Notes under the pieces: model-generated
What the model was told of the DNA's origin: nothing
The model's database searches: none
Seen by the model: only the letters and a program-made list of their open reading frames with translations
Shown here: piece after piece, positions 45,101 to 52,500 of the stretch
How positions within the stretch are numbered: the stretch's first letter is position 1
How the letters are laid out: every line of letters begins with the position of its first letter
Source: Chrysomallon squamiferum
Lineage: Eukaryota > Mollusca > Gastropoda > Neomphalida > Peltospiridae
Length of the DNA stretch: 52,500 bases
Direction: 5' to 3'
Assembly (NCBI GenBank): GCA_012295275.1
Contig: CM022679.1
Location: 23,309,502 to 23,362,001 of the forward strand
Made by a program: the position numbers and the translations under genes

Positions 45101-48100
45101 AGCGACACATATCATATTCGATAAATAATCACATCAGAAAACTGGATCGTGTGAAAAAAAAAAAAACAGAGAGTGTGAAGGCATTTAAAAATGATCGTAT
45201 TTATTCAGATTATCAGGAAATGTGAAAAAGTAGATGACGTGAACTTGTCAATTTTTGTGAAATTATGTAACTTTTTCTTTTCTTTCAAAAACAAGCCTTT
45301 CACATCTGTGTTTATCATTTTACAAACGATGATCGTTCTGTTTCAAAATATCAGTTTTAAAATAAATTAAAATGTCATCAAACGAATTTGAAAAAAAAAA
45401 AAAAAAATGCTTTTATATATGGTTTCAAAAATGAATTTCAAAGCGTTAAATTATTTTCCTGCTTTTGTACACGTAACAATAAAAGGAAAACAATTTATTT
45501 CATCATTACAGCATATACTACAAAAATCGTTACCAAAAATCGTTTCGTGTTAACATACCTTAATTCATACAAATGTTCAGTATTGCAATTCACAACGTTA
45601 AAATACTATACGGTAATCAAACTAGACTGAATTTCTGCTGTATCACTTTGTACCAGTGAAAATTACAAGAACTTAAGTACAAACATTTATAATCGATGTT
45701 AAAATACAGAAATGTCTAATCCTGTGCTTAATACTGGTATACGAATTACCTTGGAGTTATGTCAGAAGTTTATGAAGGATGATTTTGCTGGAATTACGGC
45801 AGTAAAATAATAAATGTAATTTTGTTGGAACGAAATATAATCAGGTAATGTTTGGGAAGCTGGAAATATATATATAAATTATAGACTTTGAATGTGTGTA
45901 ATGGAAACACTTGATATAGATGTTTTCAGTTTCATGCTGTGTAATGGTCGTTTCAGAAATCTCATACAAAACTGAGAGTAAATGTAATGGAAAATGTTGA
46001 ATTACTGTTATATAATGTTTATAATGGAAATGGTAGAAATACGTATTAATTATTAAACTTGAATGTTTTAATCTATCTTGTGCAGAAGCATAATGGTTTT
46101 ACTGCAATTTGTAATAAATAAATGGTTTTACTTTAATTACGAAATGGAAGATTATAATTTGGAATTACTTGGGTTTTATTGCAACTGATGCTTTAGCATA
46201 AATTATTTAAACTTAAACACAAAATAATGGATGATTATATCGGAAAATTGTAATGAATGGTTTTACTTTCTTTAATACACTGGGTTTTTTTTTAAATTAT
46301 TATTGTTAATTACATATTGGAATATGTAGAAGAATGTATAAGAGATGGTTTTTGTTGAATTTTGTTGCATATGGCAGTTTTCTTTAAAACTGTTTCAGTT
46401 GAGTTACATCCTGATGCCTTTAATTCATGTTAAATAAACAATTTTTTTTTAAAATAACACAACGTGTGGCAGTACTTGATACGATACACATTTTTAAATA
46501 GAATATTTTGTAATGGAAGATATTGATGCGTAATGGCTAATTTCAAGCGAATCACGTAATTTTTAAAAAGTTATACTATACATGGTCTTTCGAATTTGAG
46601 AAGTGAAAACCATATTCCAATGTGCTTCAATGCATTGTTAGTGTCTTAGATGAATTAAAGTTAACCAAATTTAAATGTTTCAATAAAACTGCTTATTTAT
46701 GACTCTGAATGTTAAAATAATCATAATAGTGTTCTGTTTTATATGCAGAAATTCTGGTCACAGTACACATAATTCGATAATAGCTGGATTTCCATTTGCT
46801 TCGCGTAATTATTTCACATTATTATCTAGCTTAGAAGTAAACCGGTGCATCAGCATTCTAAGAAATCAGTCCATAAACCTAAATAAAAATGAATATTTCT
46901 CTGTTCAAGAATATTCCTTCAGAATGCTTAGAAGAAATTGAATTATTTAATACTGAAGATCTTTATATACATAGTATTCGAGCAAATTAATCCAGAAATT
47001 CCAGATTTTCATTATTCAACAATCCTACGACAAAAACGAATTCTTTAATATTGATGCGTCTTCGCGTAGAGATTAGGACAAAACAAATTCTTCAACACAC
47101 AACACGCTTTACACTGGAGAAACAAATCTACAGCAATCTAACAGTGTTTCTATTTTTTGTATTCATGAATAGTGCATAGCTTGTGTTTTAATGCATAGTG
47201 CAGAGCATGTCTGAATACACTCTTCGACAAACTATAATAATCTAACGAGATTCTAAGAAGACTTCAGTTTTCACATCCTAATTTCTATGTACATTAAACA
47301 AGATTCGGAAACAGAGTAAACTATATTGCAATATCCTAATATTCGACTATACACTACATCAATATTGAACGAATACTTTATTGTTTAAATAAAAATGTTA
47401 GTCTATTTCTATGCACATTGGTATTAGATTCAAAAATAACTGTTAATTATAAAAATCTTAAATTTTTAAAATTAACCATTACCTATACTTTTTCAAAAAA
47501 AAAAAAAAAAAAAAAAAAAATAAAAAGCATTTTTTGGTTAGTATATGAGGAATTGTATTTCTTCGTTAAAAGAGGTAAGAGATTATCTTAAATTGCTGAG
47601 CTATAGATTATTTTGGAAGGATTATTATTATTTATTAATATCCTAAACGTAATAATCTTAATTTGTTTCAGATTATTGGATGTCCAGTTTCGTTAACTGA
47701 GTCGGAATCACTAGAGACTAAGATAATTATTTTCAAATCGTTAGTGTCTATATAAATACCAACGTAATTAATTTACCGTCTATAACAAAGACAAGTTATT
47801 CTAGAAATTAAAAACACAAGTGTTAGGATGTAGACTAATGAGATGTTATTCTACATTGTCTAGTCGGTGTCAAAACGAATGAAATGGTAGATTAAATTAA
47901 ACAGTGTGTAATAAATATAACTCGTCTGTGTTTCAAACAGACGTAAATTGTTTTCTGAGATCTCAGATTCAGATTACAAACAATGAGATCGTTTTAATAG
48001 GATTTCACAATCAGTAATGTCCATTTTTAAAACTGTACATTGTTACGTATCAGTGTTTTAAGCTGGAGAAATGTAATGATTCTTATAGCTGTTTCTTAGA

Positions 48101-50330
48101 CTCGGAGAACTGCTTGGACTGTTAATCGATTCTTTCTTCTTCTTTTTTTTTTTTTTTTTTCTTTCACCATAATGATACAGTTCTAACGATGATACATTAT
48201 CTGGAATTCTTTTTTTTTTCTTCTTCAGTTTGCTTTCAAATTTACATAATTATGTGACGATAATCCACCGCAATCATTAATTATCAGTTTAGTCAACAGT
48301 TTTTAATTCTCTTTTTCTCTCTTTTCTTTTCCAAACGTGAATTAAATTAGCCATTCTAAGGATTTCCAAATAACAGTTATTTAATTCTATGTACTGTAAT
48401 ACTAGCTACTGCATATTTCATCACCAAATAGACCAGTTGAAGACAGAATGTCAACAACAAACACTACAATAAATTATTTTCATTACAGTATTGTCTATGA
48501 AATGTACCATTTAGGAATCCAAGTATGGTCTTGGCATCTGAATTTGAAGCATGATTCTCCAACTACATTGTATTTTTCTTTTCACTGCACCGTGTAATCA
48601 ATATAATCAATTCGTCCGTCAGTAGATCTAATCAAAATCTTTACCTACAAATCTTGCAAAGAATAATATGAATACTACACTGAAAAACATGTACGATTTA
48701 ATGAATGAAGATGGTTCATGTACATGCATTCTAGGAATGTTTCTTTTTTATACAAACAGATAACCTAATATTTTATCTAATGGAATTACATCCATGTTCA
48801 ATTGTTATTCACTTATCAACAGTAAACTGGAAAAGTTACAATTATGTGTTCCTTTGAAAAATTCCATTTTCTGAATCCTTTTTCTGTTAAAAATAAACCT
48901 GTATATTAATGAAGACATTATTACAGTCCATTTGTAAAAAAAGAAAACACAACCCCTTTTTTATTTAAAAATATTTTAAAAGTTTAATCCACAGAGGTAC
49001 ATTCCATGTCAATGTGGTGTTATGGAATGGTACGGTCAAGAAATACTCGTAACATTAATTACAGTAATCCGATTGAACAAAGAATGCTGCATGTTTAAAA
49101 AAATTCGTTCCACGAAGGATCCTGGTGTACCAGTGTATGTGTGTGTGTGTGTGTGTTTGGAGCCGTTAATGTAGTCGTTTGTTTAAAACACAATTTACTG
49201 ACGACACTTGTGTGAATAAACGGGTAGTCAAATCGTTTCTCGGCAAACAGAGGCACGTCTAAGAACTGAACAAAACAGTCAGTGTGTTAGCTGTTTCACA
49301 AGACTGATATCCCTTTAAAACTGAGCTGTTCTTTATCTACTCCTCAAAAAACAATCTCCCAATGTTTATAATTAGTGTCATTCTACTGGATTTTCAATAT
49401 ATACAGTCACCATCCCGTTTTGTACAGAACACAATTACTGTATACTCATGTACTGATATAGCAACCCTCCAGTTTTGCATTGAACTTAAAATTATCAACT
49501 GATTATTTACTAAACATAGCCAGCATTTTTTTTTTTTTTTTCCAAGGACATCGCCTCAAGCTAACTTTATTCCAACACAGTCATTTGAAGAACATTTAAT
49601 CCAACAAACCAAAACATCTAATACTTTGTTTTAGTTCCTATTGTGAAATAAGGTGAAAAACATAATTTCACAGTTGCATGAATCAATATTCAGCGATGCA
49701 TAGTATCTTTAAGAAGGAAACAGTAAATCCAATTTCAAAATTCAAACCTACTGAATACATCCAATAATATTTTCCAGTAAATTCTGGCTTCTGTATTCCA
49801 GTCCATCATGGTGGAAATCTCAGATTCTTGTAAGCATAAGAATCATTACGACGAGTATTCCGTGGTATGAGTGAAACGTCACTTAGGAATCGCCACAAAG
49901 TACATTCAACAATTATTAATGATCGAAACTTTCAGTTCAAAAATCTTCTTTATGCTGGAATCGTCACAAAGTATATTATCGGAAAATCTTTCAAGATCAG
50001 TACTGGAATCTCCGCAACGTGTATTTTAAACTGTGGATGTGAAAAACTCAGAAATTCTAAGATTCTTTTTTCACACCAAATGTATTCCATGGTGTCTAGA
50101 TTCTCGTTTTCGTCAGTCTTACTTCAGCATCTTCTGTACAGTTAATATTAAACTATACAAGTATAAAACCAACACACAGGAAACCAACTGAGATTTTATT
50201 TTGCTGTAGTAATGCTTGCATATTATTTCTTCTTTTTTTCATAAAGACAGTCTCGTCCACAAATAAGATCTCCGTTTTTTTCTTTTTTGATGAAATATCT
50301 TACAAATAACTTGTCCAAATCCTGTTCTCA
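45101..50330. other. Long stretch low in microsatellites, no recognised gene
   Basis: About 5.2 kb of AT-rich sequence with only homopolymers (A run 47494-47520; T runs near 48147 and 49526) and one short GT tract (49136-49155). At 45690-46560 words such as TAATGGAA, ATAATGG and AATGGTTTTACT recur at irregular intervals. At 49880-50030 GGAATCGYCACAAAGTAYAT recurs three times. It may be old decayed tandem repeat or a long untranslated or non-coding transcript. Open frames here (45388, 46699, 49867) show no similarity. Confidence 0.4.
50195..50200 (-). terminator. Candidate poly-A signal of the SAM-domain gene
   Basis: TTTATT on + is AATAAA on -, about 135 nt past the stop codon at 50335. Confidence 0.3.
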
Positions 50331-50334
50331 GTCT

Positions 50335-50520
50335 TCATTCTCTGCTGATTTTTTTCCTGCAGTATTCACATGGTACAATCTGACTAATATCTCGCAGCTT
50401 CCTTGCAATGGCGCCTGTGAGTATCAGAGCAGATCCCAGCTTCATTCCGAACGACTTGGTCAGATGGTCGGTGGTGAGGAGTGGAAGAGTGCGCCCATCA
50501 ACCCGGAATCGTAAAAATAT
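50335..50520 (-). CDS. SAMD7/SAMD11-like protein, last exon (second half of SAM domain)
   Basis: On - , acceptor GCTTGTAG then IFLRFRVDGRTLPLLTTDHL, TKSFGMKLGSALILTGAIAR, then KLRDISQIVPCEYCRKKISR, Glu and TGA at 50337-50335. It completes the SAM domain begun in the exon at 50865. V-D-G-x-x-L-P-L-L-T-x-x-H-L is the hallmark of the SAMD7/SAMD11 and polyhomeotic-type SAM. The usual M-G-L-K-L-G-P-A-L-K-I helix reads F-G-M-K-L-G-S-A-L-I-L, losing the conserved Pro and Lys. The short tail with C-E-Y-C is not recognised. The 344-nt intron (50521-50864) has consensus ends. Confidence 0.8.
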   Translation of the reverse strand: MFLRFRVDGRTLPLLTTDHLTKSFGMKLGSALILTGAIARKLRDISQIVPCEYCRKKISRE

Positions 50521-50864
50521 CTACAAGCAAAAACATTAATTAATTAACAAAAGAGGATGTTTTAACGTAACTGTTGTTAAGTATTGTATTTGAAAAAGAA
50601 TGATCTACCGGTGATTATCAGGTTTATACAGCAGTATTAACAGACCAATGAATAAATGAATGAATGTACTACGGAAGGTGCACGAACGAAAAGATTAGGC
50701 TTCTGATATGACATAAGAACGAAAATATCCACATTTTACACACGTATATATCATCTCTCTTTACGTGATAGACAATTTCGAATAATTTTGAAAAGGTATT
50801 TTATGCTAATTGTAAGCATCTACTGGATGTCATTATTATATTTATTATTCAGTGTGAAACTTAC

Positions 50865-51495
50865 CTCGGAATAAACAGAACAACCATCCAGTCTTTTAAT
50901 AAAGTTACACACGTCTTTCACGGACCATGTTCGTATATCATCCACGTGCTTCAGACCGCACGTGCATCCGGAGGAGCTGTTTTTGCGTTCACTTTCCGAT
51001 GACACTGGCGTAGTTTTGCCTTCTTGCAGACTTCGTCTTAACGTCTGGCAGTTAGAACTGGCTAACTGCGGAGATTTCGAACTCGAAGCCTCGCTCTGGC
51101 TTACGCGCGTGCTGTGCACGTCGCTGTTTCGCGACGTCTTCTGTTTCTTCGTAGACAGATCCAACGCAGAAGACGTCGAGGACAGCTGGTGTTTCAGGCT
51201 CTCCTTGGGGGTTTTCACTCCGCTGTTTAGATTGGGAAAAAACTGAGTCAGCCTCGTTGTCTCCAGGGACGGTGGCGGGACAACGAATGGGAAACACGAG
51301 GACCACATCTGCTGTGGTAGCAAGGCGCCGGCCAGCGGGGAGCTGCTGGGGACGGGCACGCTGTCAGCTCTGGGGTGCGTGGCTGCTGATGACGATGGTA
51401 CGAACAACGGGTGAGTTGTTGACACTGATGGAACTTTGCTACTTGAATGACTGGCAGCAGAATGATGACCATGGGCTGCTGGTGGGCTTTGTAAT
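50865..51495 (-). CDS. SAMD7/SAMD11-like protein, middle exon (first half of SAM domain)
   Basis: On - , acceptor ATTTACAG; the first A completes Arg (AG|A). Then LQSPPAAHGHHSAASHSSSK, a long Ser/Pro/Thr-rich region, a basic STKKQKTSRN (possible nuclear signal), and CTCGLKHVDDIRTWSVKDVC to GCSVYSE, then donor GTAAGT in phase 0. D-I-R-x-W-S-V-x-D-V-C-x-F-I-x-x-L-x-G-C-x-x-Y opens the SAM domain and fits SAMD11 and SAMD7 best. In vertebrates these are nuclear, Polycomb-associated regulators of photoreceptor genes. The function here is inferred only at family level. Alternatives (polyhomeotic, SAMD1) fit less well because the expected zinc-finger or winged-helix segments are absent. Confidence 0.8.
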
Positions 51496-51672
51496 CTGTA
51501 AATAATTAGTACATCTATGAAATTTCACGTAATGATGATACTGATACTGTAAATAATTTAACAGAGAAGTATAAATATAATTTTATAATAAGATATGTGT
51601 AAAAAATAATACCACCAGTGTGATAAAATGTGAACTAACAGCTTAACAATTATTGATGATCCTGTTCTTGTA

Positions 51673-51721
<49 letters not shown>

Positions 51722-51820
51722 TATATGTGCATACCATGTTTTTGCATGTTTGAGTATTTCAGCACGTATCTGTCTACGTGTATGTATCTGTATGTACAAG
51801 CATGTTTGTTTTTCTCTCAC
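51496..51820 (-). other. SAM-domain gene intron with (AT)n
   Basis: 325 nt, donor GTGAGA, acceptor TTTACAG. Contains (AT)n at 51676-51724 and GTAT-like repeats to about 51795. Confidence 0.75.
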
Positions 51821-52430
51821 CTTGTCGGATTATGTTTGTCCATCTGTCTGGTGTCAGGAACGTGTCTGTGTGCAGGAAGCGCTTTCGCCGGCAAATGTGA
51901 CGAGCTGTGACTCGACTGGTCTCGGTGATGGTGCTGCTGATTATGGTGGGCGGATGAACGCTTCTCCGAACTGCTTCCGGTGGTCTTCTTCTCGCCGCCG
52001 TGCTTGCTGTTCACGACGTTGTTGTGCTGTGACACGGCGGCATGGGTCGGCAAGGCGCTCCCCCGGGAAAGCCGGTCGTGCAGCTTGCCTATGAGTAGAT
52101 TGTTTTCGTGTATCATCTGTCTGCTCCGGTTTTCAGCCATGACGTATTGCTGTCTCGCCAGTTGTTCCATCGTCTGCATGTAGTGAAGTTCCATCTGGGC
52201 CCGGTGTTCGGGCAGGCTGTAAATGCTAAGCTCAGGAATGAAAGGATTCATATTCTGGGCAATCATGGATTCGAGATTTTTCTCAAACTGGCGATGATAT
52301 TTCGACAACTGGTCGTGAGCCTCTCTGCTTACTTTCTCCAGTTGTTCTGGGGACGGGTAACCGAACGGAAGCAGACTTGCAGGGTATCTAAACGCATTGT
52401 GCGGTCGATCTTTCGTTGCGATATCTTCTG
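51821..52430 (-). CDS. SAMD7/SAMD11-like protein, upstream exon (coiled-coil region)
   Basis: On - , acceptor TGTTAACAG; two bases CA complete a codon, then EDIATKDRPHNAFRYPASLL and PFGYPSPEQLEKVSREAHDQ. Two Glu/Gln/Arg-rich helices likely form coiled coil (EQLEKVSREAHDQLSKYHRQ; MELHYMQTMEQLARQQYVMA), then a Ser/His-rich low-complexity segment (HHNQQHHHRDQSSHSSSH). The donor GTGAGA leaves AG, joined to A of the next exon as Arg. The phase match across the intron confirms the join. Coding sequence in this window totals about 475 residues; the N-terminal exon or exons lie right of 52500. The neighbouring rhomboid gene is convergent and about 11 kb away. Confidence 0.75.
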
Positions 52431-52500
52431 CTGTTAACAAACAAGAGTGAAAAAAATCCTATGTTAGTTTTTGAATATTACGAATAAAAAGCTGCTTAAT
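52431..52500 (-). other. Intron of the SAM-domain gene at the window edge
   Basis: Polypyrimidine tract and acceptor on -; the rest of the intron and the 5' exons are outside the window. Confidence 0.6.

Noticed and set aside
46699-46941. 80-codon frame with a hydrophobic start
   Set aside because: No similarity, no promoter or intron signals; expected by chance in 5 kb of AT-rich sequence.
49867-50145. 92-codon + strand frame
   Set aside because: Overlaps the diverged GGAATCG repeats and the 3' flank of the SAM-domain gene; no recognisable protein.
50962-52437. Plus-strand open frames across the SAM-domain gene
   Set aside because: Antisense shadows of the clear minus-strand exons.

Overview
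Eukaryotic (metazoan) genomic DNA. It is AT-rich, intron-containing and crowded with microsatellites (CT, GT, AT, ATT, ACAT, CTAT, TTTTA) and minisatellites. The gene content (an EF-hand rhomboid of the RHBDL1/3 type, a SAMD7/SAMD11-like protein, secreted Gly/His repeat proteins) and the microsatellite style suggest a lophotrochozoan, most likely a mollusc. The species cannot be fixed from sequence alone, and no bacterial, organellar or intact transposon gene is visible.

Left part (1-7 kb): two directly repeated genes for small secreted histidine-rich proteins, both on +. Gene 1 has its His-rich exon at 322/335-693. Gene 2 has a TATA box at 4165, a signal-peptide exon at 4248-4281, a phase-1 intron, and a Gly/His exon at 4616-4978. 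A related block of about 120 bp follows each gene (2466-2600 and 6005-6130), so the layout gene-block-gene-block points to a tandem segmental duplication. Gene 2 carries an apparent 1-nt insertion near 4915 that puts its natural Gly-Tyr-Gly-His-His-Gly ending out of frame.

Middle part (15.6-39.1 kb): one long + strand gene for an EF-hand rhomboid intramembrane serine protease. I place its exons at 19953-20003, 23793-23816 (24-nt microexon), 28109-28273, 31742-31825, 32693-32842, 34440-34582, 36536-36652 (damaged), 37652-37752, 38370-38424 and 38845-39080. All junction phases agree except inside the damaged exon. Candidate alternative first exons at 15657-15731 and 26510-26545 also end in phase 0, and the second has its own TATA box. 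The first transmembrane exon has its 5' end and splice acceptor duplicated 84 bp upstream, in frame. The exon with the oxyanion Asn has several small indels and a stop. Introns consist largely of micro- and minisatellites.

Right part (39.1-52.5 kb): a gene-poor stretch with a CTCF-like motif plus a CRE-like site near 43.8 kb, then a 5-kb stretch low in microsatellites (45.1-50.3 kb). At the right edge is the 3' half of a SAMD7/SAMD11-like gene on - (exons 52430-51821, 51495-50865, 50520-50335), convergent with the rhomboid gene. Its 5' exons lie beyond the window.
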